Notes under the pieces: model-generated | The model's input: only the letters and a program-made list of their open reading frames with translations | Told to the model about the DNA's origin: nothing | Database searches by the model: none | Shown here: positions 1 through 5,333 of the stretch, piece after piece | How positions within the stretch are numbered: the stretch's first letter is position 1 | How the letters are laid out: each line of letters begins with the position of its first letter | Program-made: the position numbers and the translations under genes | Assembly: GCA_027297825.1 (NCBI GenBank) | Contig: JAPUHH010000019.1 | Coordinates: 1-5,333, forward strand | Source: Gammaproteobacteria bacterium | GTDB taxonomy: Bacteria > Pseudomonadota > Gammaproteobacteria > UBA4575 | DNA length: 5,333 nucleotides | Direction: 5' to 3'

Positions 1-944
1 TGTACCGCGACCAAGTAAGCTTGCTTGAATCAAGCATTACATTTCGAGTTGATCCAGTTACCAAGTTTGACCTTGCAGGTAACCATGTTATTACTGAAAG
101 TGGTAAGAAATATGATTATGACATTATCGTAGTTGCTACCGGTTCACGAGCACATGCAGAAGGCACGCCAGGCTTAGCCGAGCATGCTTTACAGTTTTAT
201 CCTGAAGCGGATGCGGTAAATATGTACAAGGGGTTGCAAAAATTCGAAGGCGGTAAAGTGATGATTGCGGTCGGCGTTCCACACAAGTGCCCAATGGCTC
301 CTTTGGAAGTCACTTTCATGTTAGCCGATTATTTTAAAGCTCGTGGTATTTGGGACAAAGTCCAATTGCACTACACTTATCCTATTGGCCGTGTGCATAG
401 CTTAGAGGCGGTGGCAAAGTGGGCAGCACCCGAATTTGATCGTTTAGGCATCACCTACGAAACATTGTTTAATATGAAAGAGGTTACCGCAGATAAGGTT
501 ATCAGCGAAGAGGGTACAGAAGAAAGCTATGACTTGTTAGTGACCGTCCCATCTCATAAGGGTATGCAAGTAATTGAAGATAATGATCTAGGTGCAGGAG
601 GCTTTATCCCAACAGATCGTATGCGCCTTAATATAGAGGGTCATGAAAATGCTTTTGTCATTGGTGATACAACCAACTTGCCGATTAGTAAAGCAGGCTC
701 TACCGCGCACTATGAAGCTGAGACATTAGCCGAAAATATTGCATCTACAATTAAGATTGGTACACCTGTTCGTGATTATGATGGTAAAGTATTTTGCTTC
801 ATTGAGGCGGGCGAGGGTAAAGCTACCTATGCAATGTTTGACTACCAGAATCCACCTGATCCAAAGGCTCCAACTAAAGGGATTCACTGGTTTAAAACGG
901 CCTACAATAAAATGTACTGGGCAAGTGCACGCGGCTTGCTATAA
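1..944 (+). CDS. Sulfide:quinone oxidoreductase-like FAD flavoprotein (5' end missing)
   Basis: The frame is open from the left edge (first full codon at 3) to TAA at 942-944, so 313 C-terminal residues are visible and the true start lies outside. A TTG at 21 is only an internal codon. Members of this family are usually about 400-430 residues, so the N-terminal FAD-binding GxGxxG motif is expected off-window. Visible hallmarks of the pyridine nucleotide-disulfide oxidoreductase fold are the VVATGS motif and the second flavin motif around VIGDTTNLP followed by SKAGSTA. Two cysteines fit the redox-active pair of sulfide:quinone oxidoreductases: one in HKCPMAP (codon 288-290) and one in VFCFIEAG (codon 795-797). 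The C-terminus is rich in aromatic and basic residues (HWFKTAYNKMYW), fitting the amphipathic membrane anchor of this family. Family knowledge suggests oxidation of sulfide with electrons passed to quinone. A DUF1641 gene follows after 12 bases, typical of one SQR-like branch. The exact SQR type and true substrate are not certain. Confidence 0.85.
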   Translation, partial: YRDQVSLLESSITFRVDPVTKFDLAGNHVITESGKKYDYDIIVVATGSRAHAEGTPGLAEHALQFYPEADAVNMYKGLQKFEGGKVMIAVGVPHKCPMAPLEVTFMLADYFKARGIWDKVQLHYTYPIGRVHSLEAVAKWAAPEFDRLGITYETLFNMKEVTADKVISEEGTEESYDLLVTVPSHKGMQVIEDNDLGAGGFIPTDRMRLNIEGHENAFVIGDTTNLPISKAGSTAHYEAETLAENIASTIKIGTPVRDYDGKVFCFIEAGEGKATYAMFDYQNPPDPKAPTKGIHWFKTAYNKMYWASARGLL

Positions 945-956
945 GAGGGCAATATC

Positions 957-1490
957 ATGAGTCAAGTTGAATCAATGCAAACAGAAGCAGAACGAATTTT
1001 TGCAAGTGCTGCGGATGCGATGTCGGATGACATTGTAGGTCGACTAGGCACCACTATGGGTGATGGGCTTATGCTCCTCGATCAAGTTAGCCGTAGTGAA
1101 ATAGACAAAGCCATTCCTTTGATTAGTGATATGGTTAAGAGCGGTGATTTAGAAAGAGTCGTGAATCTTGTGCGAGTTCTTGGGGCCGCAGGGGATGCGA
1201 TCAATGATGACATTGTTGGGCGTTTAAGCGAGACGATGAATGAATTGTTGTGTATGGCAGACCGCATAGCGCGAAATGAAAACATAGGTAAATTGTTAGA
1301 TTTGCTTGAGCGCGACTATATGGTAGATATGATCATAGACCTGTGTGAGGCTGTGGCGGTAGCCAAGGCGGATCAACCTGCTACTGCGAAAGGAGGGCTG
1401 TTCGGATTGCTGAAAATGGCGAAGGATCCTGAGCTCCAACAAGCTATGCAATTCATGTTGAAATTTAGCTCTACTTTTAAGGGCAGCTAA
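957..1490 (+). CDS. DUF1641 protein, putative partner of the SQR-like flavoprotein
   Basis: This is a complete 177-residue protein with an ATG start. AGAGGG at 945-950 makes a good ribosome binding site about 6 bases ahead. I recognise it as a DUF1641 family protein from its helical DDIVGRL pattern and its position behind an SQR-like gene. DUF1641 proteins are known beside sulfide:quinone oxidoreductase genes in sulfide oxidisers and beside formate dehydrogenase-like genes in Bacillus. Their biochemical role is unsettled, and a small accessory subunit is the usual guess. The protein is acidic and helical, with no signal peptide or clear membrane segment. Residues 19-78 and 79-136 are two copies of one unit with an exact 60-residue period: DDIVGRL occurs at 24-30 and again at 84-90. 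A glycine- and lysine-rich linker near 140-150 leads to a C-terminal helix. The gene lies 12 bases behind, and in the same frame as, the flavoprotein gene, so the two are almost certainly co-transcribed. Confidence 0.8.
   Translation: MSQVESMQTEAERIFASAADAMSDDIVGRLGTTMGDGLMLLDQVSRSEIDKAIPLISDMVKSGDLERVVNLVRVLGAAGDAINDDIVGRLSETMNELLCMADRIARNENIGKLLDLLERDYMVDMIIDLCEAVAVAKADQPATAKGGLFGLLKMAKDPELQQAMQFMLKFSSTFKGS
1011..1364 (+). repeat. Tandem 180-bp intragenic duplication in the DUF1641 gene
   Basis: Codons for residues 19-78 (1011-1190) and 79-136 (1191-1364) align without gaps at an offset of 180 bases. The best-conserved part is D-A-x-x-DDIVGRL, then T-M, a D ten residues after the L-x-x-T-M block, R at 46/106 and E at 48/108. 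The nucleotide copies have diverged at many third positions, so this is an old duplication kept by selection, not a recent slip. Confidence 0.85.
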
Positions 1491-1518
1491 CTACATTCGT
1501 AAGCTAGCGTGATGAATA

Positions 1519-1549
1519 TCCCTGTCGATGATTAAATCATTGACAGGGG
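1519..1549. terminator. Hairpin between convergent genes, likely bidirectional terminator
   Basis: CCCTGTC at 1520-1526 pairs with GACAGGG at 1542-1548. Pairing continues inward through a G-T wobble (1527/1541) and ATGAT/ATCAT, giving a 13-bp stem with a 3-base loop at 1533-1535, plus a possible outer T-G pair at 1519/1549. It sits 29 bases after the DUF1641 stop and overlaps the last codons of the minus-strand gene, whose TAA is at 1532-1534. The flanks are AT-rich but neither side has a proper T-run, so the stem is convincing while intrinsic termination is inferred. Confidence 0.65.
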
Positions 1550-2224
1550 ATTATTGATGGGCTGATAGAGCTGTTTTGGGTTATCAATTCGCGATATCTT
1601 TGCGTGTTGATTTAAGCGATAAAATCTTCGTAGCTCATTATGCAAGGATTTGGTCGTTTGATTTTTCATGCCCATTAAATTCAGACAATATTGTGAAGCA
1701 TAAGCATTCGCTTTTTGGTAACGCTGCAAATTGTCTTTTTCTAATTTTTCTTTGAACTTGGGTTGTGAGAATAATAATGACCAAATTTCTTGCATAAAAG
1801 CCTTATCTTTTTCTAATCCTATTACGGCAGTCGTGCTGACAAACTTATCTACTTCAGCTTGCAGCTCAAGCTCAAGTCGCGATACAGGGCGGTCATAGGT
1901 CGCATTCCATACCAGATATAAAAAATGACTTACGCCTTCAAGGGCGACCCAAAAATCATGCAAATCATTTTTGTCTGAATGGTGGGATGGGTAACTATTT
2001 CCTATTCGTTTAACAAGATCACAGTCTAAATAAAGTGAAATATCTAAACAGTCATCACATGTAGAAACTAGCAACTGTTCTAGAGAGTCCTCTTCTATAG
2101 ACTTGTTTGTTAGTATTTCTGCGAGTCGCTTATCTGTGATTAAGAAATCATGAATATTTTGTGGTACAGAAATCTCATAGATCGACTCAAGGTTTTGCTG
2201 AATCGTGGAGAGTAAGTTTTCCAT
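1532..2224 (-). CDS. Conserved-looking hypothetical protein, 230 aa
   Basis: I do not recognise this protein. It starts at ATG 2224 and is the downstream member of a two-gene minus-strand operon; the start is 16 bases after the stop of the preceding gene. No in-frame ATG lies upstream before a stop at 2237-2239. There is no clear Shine-Dalgarno sequence, so translation may be coupled to the upstream gene. The product is predicted to be soluble and mostly helical, without a signal peptide or transmembrane segment. Notable residues are a CDDC motif at 56-59 with another Cys at 68, and a dense central block at about 89-128 (HDFW, then EGVSHFLYLVW, then DRPVSRLELELQAEVDKF). The ExxxH arrangement (E96, H100) followed by several Glu residues (118, 120, 124) would suit metal binding, but this is speculation. 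The basic C-terminal third contains LRRFYRLN. The last codons run into the shared hairpin. Confidence 0.8.
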   Translation of the reverse strand: MENLLSTIQQNLESIYEISVPQNIHDFLITDKRLAEILTNKSIEEDSLEQLLVSTCDDCLDISLYLDCDLVKRIGNSYPSHHSDKNDLHDFWVALEGVSHFLYLVWNATYDRPVSRLELELQAEVDKFVSTTAVIGLEKDKAFMQEIWSLLFSQPKFKEKLEKDNLQRYQKANAYASQYCLNLMGMKNQTTKSLHNELRRFYRLNQHAKISRIDNPKQLYQPINNPLSMI

Positions 2225-2240
2225 TAAAGTGTACAGCTAG

Positions 2241-2846
2241 CTACTGACTGCGCATGCTTGTGGCATGCATAGATGGGTGTATGCCATGCTCTATTAATAT
2301 TTTTTTCGCTCGTTTACTTCGGGTGCGCAACCAAATCTCATAGGTACGTAAAATATTTTTATTCGATTGGCACTGATTTTCTTTCAACTCGGATAAAACA
2401 TCGACAAAATCGATAAATTTATTGGAGAGTTCATGAAACACCTCATTAAGGGATGAGTTCGTTGAGTGTATGTTTTTGCTCTCAGAAAGATGGTTGTATG
2501 CGGAGCCACCCATCGCGACGTAATAATCTACATCAACTACTTTTTTACTTAAGCTGTCAGAAAATAAGCCACAAATAAATAAGGCCACATCACCTAAACG
2601 ACGCAATGCCATATCTCGTTCGTAGGTAGTATCCGATTTCAATGCTTCGGAATAATACAGGGCTAATGGTTTGTGAGGAGATTTTCCTTCTGGATTGTCT
2701 AATAAGTTTTCAGATCGAGCAAATGAATTTAATAGGTTGGCAAGATAAATAATAGTATGGTCGTCAGCTTGCACCTTATGCTTATGTAAAGCATTGTGTA
2801 CGCAATCGTGAAAGTAACTTTGTAAACTTTCCTGTTTGACGACCAT
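2241..2846 (-). CDS. Conserved-looking hypothetical protein, 201 aa, first gene of the pair
   Basis: I do not recognise this protein. It begins at ATG 2846 with a good ribosome binding site (AAGGAA on the minus strand, 2854-2859, 7 bases before the start) and ends with TAG. It appears cytoplasmic and helical. A hydrophobic stretch at 81-95 (LRRLGDVALFICGLF) is short and starts with arginines, so it looks like a buried amphipathic helix more than a membrane span. Other distinctive parts are VDYYVAMGGSAY at 106-117, an acidic helix FIDFVDVLSELKEN at about 144-157, and a basic tail segment YEIWLRTRSKRAKK at 169-182. The 16-base gap to the next gene indicates a shared transcript and probably a shared function or complex. 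The intact frame, start signal and tight spacing support a real gene. Confidence 0.8.
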   Translation of the reverse strand: MVVKQESLQSYFHDCVHNALHKHKVQADDHTIIYLANLLNSFARSENLLDNPEGKSPHKPLALYYSEALKSDTTYERDMALRRLGDVALFICGLFSDSLSKKVVDVDYYVAMGGSAYNHLSESKNIHSTNSSLNEVFHELSNKFIDFVDVLSELKENQCQSNKNILRTYEIWLRTRSKRAKKILIEHGIHPSMHATSMRSQ

Positions 2847-2853
2847 AAGAATG

Positions 2854-2859
2854 TTCCTT
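2854..2859 (-). promoter_or_regulatory. Ribosome binding site deciding the ATG 2846 start
   Basis: The minus strand reads AAGGAA, then 7 bases, then ATG. This is the clearest Shine-Dalgarno sequence on the minus strand here and fixes the start of the 201-residue protein. Confidence 0.7.
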
Positions 2860-2969
2860 TTCTAGTCTATGTTAATATTTACCTATACTTATCTAGTAAT
2901 TCAATTGAAAATAGATTAACGGTATTACCACTTATCAGTTTATATGCACTGTAATGATTAAATTACAAA

Positions 2970-2997
2970 ATTTTAAGTTTATCTACTATTTAGGCAA
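2970..2997 (-). promoter_or_regulatory. Candidate sigma-70 promoter for the two-gene hypothetical operon
   Basis: The minus strand has TTGCCT (2992-2997) as a -35 element, a 16-base spacer and TAAAAT (2970-2975) as a -10 element, one mismatch from consensus. Transcription would start near 2963, leaving a leader of roughly 115 bases. An inverted repeat, TGTAAT-N6-ATTACA (2950-2967), covers the predicted start point and could be an operator. A 10-base palindrome, TTCAATTGAA (2900-2909), lies in the leader. In DNA this AT-rich, chance matches are common. Confidence 0.35.
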
Positions 2998-3053
2998 TCA
3001 AAAGAGAGAAATGTTTCGAATAAATTTAAAATACTAAATATAAGGCAGGTATT

Positions 3054-3086
3054 TTATCAGCACTCATATGCACAGAGTGCTGATAA
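3054..3086. terminator. Perfect 12-bp stem-loop downstream of glnS
   Basis: TTATCAGCACTC (3054-3065) is exactly complementary in reverse to GAGTGCTGATAA (3075-3086), with a 9-base loop. It lies about 185 bases after the glnS stop and upstream of the hypothetical operon, so its natural role would be ending glnS transcription or shielding the operon. Neither strand shows a T-run directly after the stem (TTTATAAG on plus, AATACCTG on minus). It could instead be a binding site or an RNA-stabilising structure. The hairpin itself is certain; its role is inferred. Confidence 0.45.
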
Positions 3087-3129
3087 TTTATAAGTCAAGA
3101 GATCGTTGCGCTATTTAATACGCTAGAAT

Positions 3130-3270
3130 CTAAAGATGGCTTTTGATAGTAATAAGCTTTCCCAAAGAATTTATATCAATTGTATTGATTTTCAAATTCT
3201 CCAAAAGACTACGTTCTAGTTCTTGCTTGTTCTGGTGCTCAATTTTTCCCAAAAGCCTGTGTTGTGAATA
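3130..3270 (-). other. Open in-frame tail after the glnS stop, repeating the GlnRS C-terminus
   Basis: Reading past the glnS TAA (3271-3273) in the same frame, 46 codons remain open until TAG at 3130-3132. The tail includes GKIEHQNKQ, which matches the end of Gln[10 protein letters not shown] followed by stop, 16 codons further on. The aligned codon opposite the glnS TAA is CAA, one transition away. The rest (QELERSLLENL, then an Ile/Asn-rich stretch) looks like a short amphipathic helix. Either the 3' end of glnS was duplicated, or GlnRS once had a longer C-terminus that was cut by a CAA-to-TAA change and is decaying. TAA followed by T is normally an efficient stop, so routine readthrough is unlikely. 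No separate start with a good ribosome binding site is visible. Confidence 0.45.
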
Positions 3271-3301
3271 TTATTTGTTCTGGGCTTCAATTTTTGCCCA
3301 A
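3227..3301 (-). repeat. Imperfect direct repeat spanning the glnS stop codon
   Basis: On the plus strand, TTGTTCTGG plus a 5-base variable part plus AATTTTT(G)CCCAA occurs at 3227-3252 and 3275-3301. The first nine bases repeat at exactly 48 bases, which is 16 codons and keeps the glnS frame. Aligned codon by codon over ten codons there are seven differences and no gap is needed. Confidence 0.7.
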
Positions 3302-4950
3302 CTGTCACGCAGTGTAACGATACGATTGAAAACAAGATTTTCTTTATTGCTGTGTTTGCTGTCCAGGCAAAAATATCCTTGTCGTTCAAATTGAATGCGA
3401 TCATTTAAGGTAAGTGTTTTCGCACTGGGTTCAATTTTGCTGTTTGTAAACACTTTGAGTGAATTAAGGTTGAGTGTTGAAGCTAATTCATTATTAACCG
3501 CAGGATCGGGTACATTAAAGAGCCGATCATAGAGTCGCGTTTCTACATTAATGGCATGTTTTGCAGACACCCAATGGATGATGCCCTTAACTTTTTTTCT
3601 CGTGCCTGAGGTCCCTTTGCTTTCAGGGTCGTAACTGCAGCGCAATTCGGTTATTTCACCAGCATCATTTTTTATGATCTCTGTGCAGATAATGTTGTAA
3701 CCATTGCGTAAGCGCACTTCTTTGCCAGGCGCTAAGCGGAAGAACTTTTTCGGCGGGTTCTCCATAAAATCATCATGTTCAATATATATAGTATTAGAAA
3801 AGGGAATAGAGCGTGTTCCGAAGCCCAAGTCTTTGGGATGGTTATTGACGCTGAATTCTTCTTGCTGGTCGCTTGGGTAGTTTTCAATTACAACTTTCAA
3901 TGGGTCTAACACGCACATGATTCTTTTTGCGCGTGGATCTAAATCTTCTCGGACACAATTCTCTAAAACGCTCATCTCTATAAAAGCATCTTTTTTTGTA
4001 ACACCTATGCGGTCACAAAAGCCTCGTATTGACTCCGGTGTAATGCCGCGACGGCGCATTCCAGTAATGGTAGGCATGCGTGGGTCATCCCAATCTTCTA
4101 CATGATTATTCTCGATTAGGAGATTTAATTTTCGCTTGCTGGTGACAGTATATTCGAGGGAAAGTCTTGCAAATTCTATTTGTTGAGGATGGCAAGGTGT
4201 GTTGAGTGCATCAAGAATCCAATCATATAAAGGGCGGTGATCCTCAAATTCAAGTGTACATATGGAATGTGTAACACCCTCTAAGGCGTCTGAAATGCAG
4301 TGGGTGTAATCATACATTGGATAAATACACCACTTATCTTGGGTCTTAGGGTGTGTAGCATATTTAATGCGGTATAAAATAGGATCTCGCATATTAATAT
4401 TAGGTGACGCCATATCAATTTTTGCGCGTAGAACATGTTCGCCTTCTTTGAAATTGCCCGCTCGCATAGCTGTAAATAATTCAAGGTTTTCTTTAACAGA
4501 GCGATTACGATATGGGCTTTCTTTGCCAGGCTCTGTAAGACTGCCGCGATATTTGCGAGTTTCTTCAGCACCTAAGCTGCACACATAAGCTTTGTCTGAT
4601 TCTATAAGTTGGATGGCATATTGATAGAGCTGTTCAAAATAGTCCGATGCATTTTTAGGCTCAGACCACTCAAAACCTAGCCATTTCACATCTTGCTTAA
4701 TGGCATCGATATATTCTTGGCTTTCTTTTTCGGGGTTGGTGTCATCAAATCGAAGATTGCAATGTCCTTCATAATCACGAGCAACGCCAAAATTCAAACA
4801 AATTGATTTGGCGTGACCAATATGTAGATAGCCGTTTGGTTCAGGTGGAAAGCGAGTGATTACATTACCATCATTTTTTCCAGTCGCGATATCTTGATCA
4901 ATAATTTGGCGAATGAAATTTTTTGGTAGTTCTGCTGTTTGGTCAGTCAT
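3271..4950 (-). CDS. glnS: Glutaminyl-tRNA synthetase (GlnRS)
   Basis: This class I aminoacyl-tRNA synthetase charges tRNA-Gln with glutamine in the cytoplasm using ATP. The 559 residues compare with 554 in E. coli, and the whole protein is colinear. The N-terminus NFIRQIID is at 11-18. The ATP-binding HIGH motif is at 43-46 within [16 protein letters not shown], and RFDDTNP is at 67-73. The glutamine pocket is recognisable in PMYDYTHC (Y213) and CTLEF (C231), matching E. coli Tyr211 and Cys229. The KMSKS-type loop reads VTSKRKL at 269-275, where E. coli has VMSKRKL. The two anticodon-binding beta-barrels follow, with VRLRNGY at 412-418, [12 protein letters not shown] at 455-466 and GYFCLDS at 525-531. 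ATG 4950 is the first possible ATG after an in-frame TAG about 20 bases upstream and agrees with E. coli. No good Shine-Dalgarno sequence precedes it. GlnRS implies a direct route to Gln-tRNA, as is usual in gammaproteobacteria. It is monocistronic here. Confidence 0.98.
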   Translation of the reverse strand: MTDQTAELPKNFIRQIIDQDIATGKNDGNVITRFPPEPNGYLHIGHAKSICLNFGVARDYEGHCNLRFDDTNPEKESQEYIDAIKQDVKWLGFEWSEPKNASDYFEQLYQYAIQLIESDKAYVCSLGAEETRKYRGSLTEPGKESPYRNRSVKENLELFTAMRAGNFKEGEHVLRAKIDMASPNINMRDPILYRIKYATHPKTQDKWCIYPMYDYTHCISDALEGVTHSICTLEFEDHRPLYDWILDALNTPCHPQQIEFARLSLEYTVTSKRKLNLLIENNHVEDWDDPRMPTITGMRRRGITPESIRGFCDRIGVTKKDAFIEMSVLENCVREDLDPRAKRIMCVLDPLKVVIENYPSDQQEEFSVNNHPKDLGFGTRSIPFSNTIYIEHDDFMENPPKKFFRLAPGKEVRLRNGYNIICTEIIKNDAGEITELRCSYDPESKGTSGTRKKVKGIIHWVSAKHAINVETRLYDRLFNVPDPAVNNELASTLNLNSLKVFTNSKIEPSAKTLTLNDRIQFERQGYFCLDSKHSNKENLVFNRIVTLRDSWAKIEAQNK

Positions 4951-5091
4951 ATTGCTAATATATAAGTGCTAATGTTTTTTTAGTCTAAGATATCTTTGCG
5001 TGGTAATAAACAATTTGGTTGATTAAATTGAATAGATCACTACAAGAAGTATTAATTTTTCTTTCGCCATTTTTAATAAAGAAGTTAATAA
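4951..5091. other. glnS upstream region without a gene
   Basis: The stretch is AT-rich with stops in all frames. It should contain the glnS promoter and possibly the start signals of the degraded plus-strand gene that follows: AAAGAAG at 5078-5084 lies 7 bases before a GTG at 5092. No tRNA-like or riboswitch-like fold is evident. Confidence 0.5.
4987..5013 (-). promoter_or_regulatory. Weak candidate promoter for glnS
   Basis: The minus strand has TTGTTT (5008-5013), a 15-base spacer and TATCTT (4987-4992), which would start transcription about 30 bases before the glnS ATG. The spacer is short and both boxes are imperfect. The location is right, but other AT-rich choices exist, including TATATT at about 4956-4961, which would give an almost leaderless message. 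Confidence 0.2.
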
Positions 5092-5333
5092 GTGGTAAAT
5101 TTTATTAAAATCCACTGCCCTTTAATTGCTGCTTTTTATTGGTGGCGCATGGCTTTATAGCCAATTTATATCCAGCGCATTTTCTCAACAGTCGCGTGCA
5201 CCTGTATCTGAGAATAGAAAGGAAGCGGCTCAAGCTGAACTGGTAGGTATTCGCGCATTATTTTAGACATAGTGTTCTGGCGCCATGGTTTCAACGACAG
5301 GCCATGTTACACGAATTATGGCCGATGATAGTA
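5092..5333 (+). pseudogene. Probable degraded gene for an exported or membrane-anchored protein, possibly DUF3465-like (3' end off-window)
   Basis: From GTG 5092, one frame reads VVNFIKIHCPLIAAF. Dropping one T from the T-run at 5133-5137 joins it to a second frame, IGGAWLYSQFISSAFSQQ, which together resemble a basic N-terminus plus a hydrophobic signal or anchor helix. The second frame continues through a polar linker (SRAPVSENRKEAAQAEL) to ALF. It then meets TAG (5264-5266) and TAG again (5270-5272), and stays open to the window edge as CSGAMVSTTGHVTRIMADDS. The last part resembles, from memory, the G-x-V-x-R-x-L-x-DD segment of small DUF3465 proteins, which also start with a hydrophobic anchor. 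One frameshift and two nonsense codons in an otherwise sensible reading suggest a pseudogene. Alternatives are a separate gene starting at ATG 5285, or chance. The family call is tentative. Confidence 0.35.

Larger units (their letters stand above)
2847..3053. other. AT-rich intergenic region upstream of the hypothetical operon
   Basis: I see no gene in this stretch on either strand. It holds the candidate promoter, a possible operator-like inverted repeat, and TTATCAG-ttt-ATATGCAC (2932-2949). The two halves of that last sequence recur with a different spacer in the stem-loop at 3054-3086. No tRNA, other structured RNA or mobile-element end is recognisable. Confidence 0.6.

Noticed and set aside
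739..960. A plus-strand open frame inside the SQR-like gene and a minus-strand one inside the DUF1641 gene (1082-1285).
   Set aside because: Both are shadows of well-supported genes in other frames, with no independent start signals.
2847..3270. Possible tRNA, riboswitch, CRISPR or insertion-sequence end in the long intergenic region.
   Set aside because: There is no cloverleaf, no regularly spaced repeats, no transposase fragment and no target-site duplication; only the single hairpin and the glnS-derived repeat stand out.
3143..3404. Open frames on both strands over the glnS 3' end (plus 3143-3394 and minus 3216-3404).
   Set aside because: They overlap glnS in other frames, lack ribosome binding sites and have translations with no protein-like pattern.
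3917..4588. Open frames inside glnS at 3917-4105 (+), 4281-4571 (-) and 4367-4588 (+).
   Set aside because: They lie wholly within the strongly conserved GlnRS coding sequence and are explained by it.
1563..4634. The 13-base word TGATAGAGCTGTT occurs at 1563-1575 and 4622-4634.
   Set aside because: Both copies encode Q-L-Y-Q in the same codons in two unrelated minus-strand proteins; this is a chance coding match.
1593..5002. The 14-base word GATATCTTTGCGTG occurs at 1593-1606 (inside a gene) and at 4989-5002 (upstream of glnS).
   Set aside because: One pair of 14-mers in a 5.3-kb AT-rich window is a plausible coincidence. The contexts differ and similarity does not extend beyond the word.
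1..5333. Reassignment of TAA/TAG to glutamine, suggested by TAA opposite CAA after glnS, TAG codons in the right-edge reading, and no gene here ending in TGA.
   Set aside because: About 1,400 codons of intact genes have no internal TAA or TAG. SQR and DUF1641 end at natural family termini, the SQR stop is followed by a normal ribosome binding site, and the right-edge reading also needs a frameshift, which points to decay.
5126..5333. Minus-strand reading at the right edge giving a short C-terminal-like peptide (ending at about 5265) and a 30-codon frame after it.
   Set aside because: The fragments are very short and in different frames; the plus-strand reading with an anchor helix is more protein-like. 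The minus-strand option cannot be fully excluded without more sequence.

Overview
The window looks like a bacterial chromosome, most likely from a gammaproteobacterium with a sulfur-oxidising capacity. The 559-residue GlnRS follows Escherichia coli GlnRS almost domain for domain. The left-hand genes encode a sulfide:quinone oxidoreductase-type flavoprotein followed by a DUF1641 protein, a pairing known from sulfide oxidisers. The DNA is AT-rich, most clearly between genes. The genus cannot be named from this window.

Layout. (1) 1-1490, plus strand: the 3' part of a sulfide:quinone oxidoreductase-like gene, then 12 bases later a DUF1641 gene built from two 60-residue repeats. (2) 1519-1549: a strong hairpin between convergent genes; the stop codon of the minus-strand gene lies in its loop region. 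(3) 1532-2846, minus strand: two adjacent genes for unrecognised, probably cytoplasmic helical proteins, apparently one operon with a candidate promoter at 2970-2997. (4) 2847-3270: no ordinary gene, but a perfect 12-bp stem-loop and, next to glnS, a frame that stays open for 46 codons past the glnS stop and repeats the end of GlnRS. (5) 3271-4950, minus strand: complete glnS. (6) 4951-5333: the glnS upstream region, then at the right edge a plus-strand stretch that reads like a damaged gene for a membrane-anchored or exported protein, possibly DUF3465-like, with one frameshift and two amber codons.

Function. The flavoprotein and DUF1641 protein probably act together at the membrane, passing electrons from sulfide to quinone. 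glnS is a housekeeping gene. The two unrecognised genes are probably co-expressed with each other; nothing here links them to sulfur metabolism or to tRNA charging. No mobile element, CRISPR array or RNA gene is visible. The most unusual signals are the repeated, in-frame tail after glnS, the clean 180-bp duplication inside the DUF1641 gene, and the decayed gene at the right edge. I do not see a convincing new multi-gene system.
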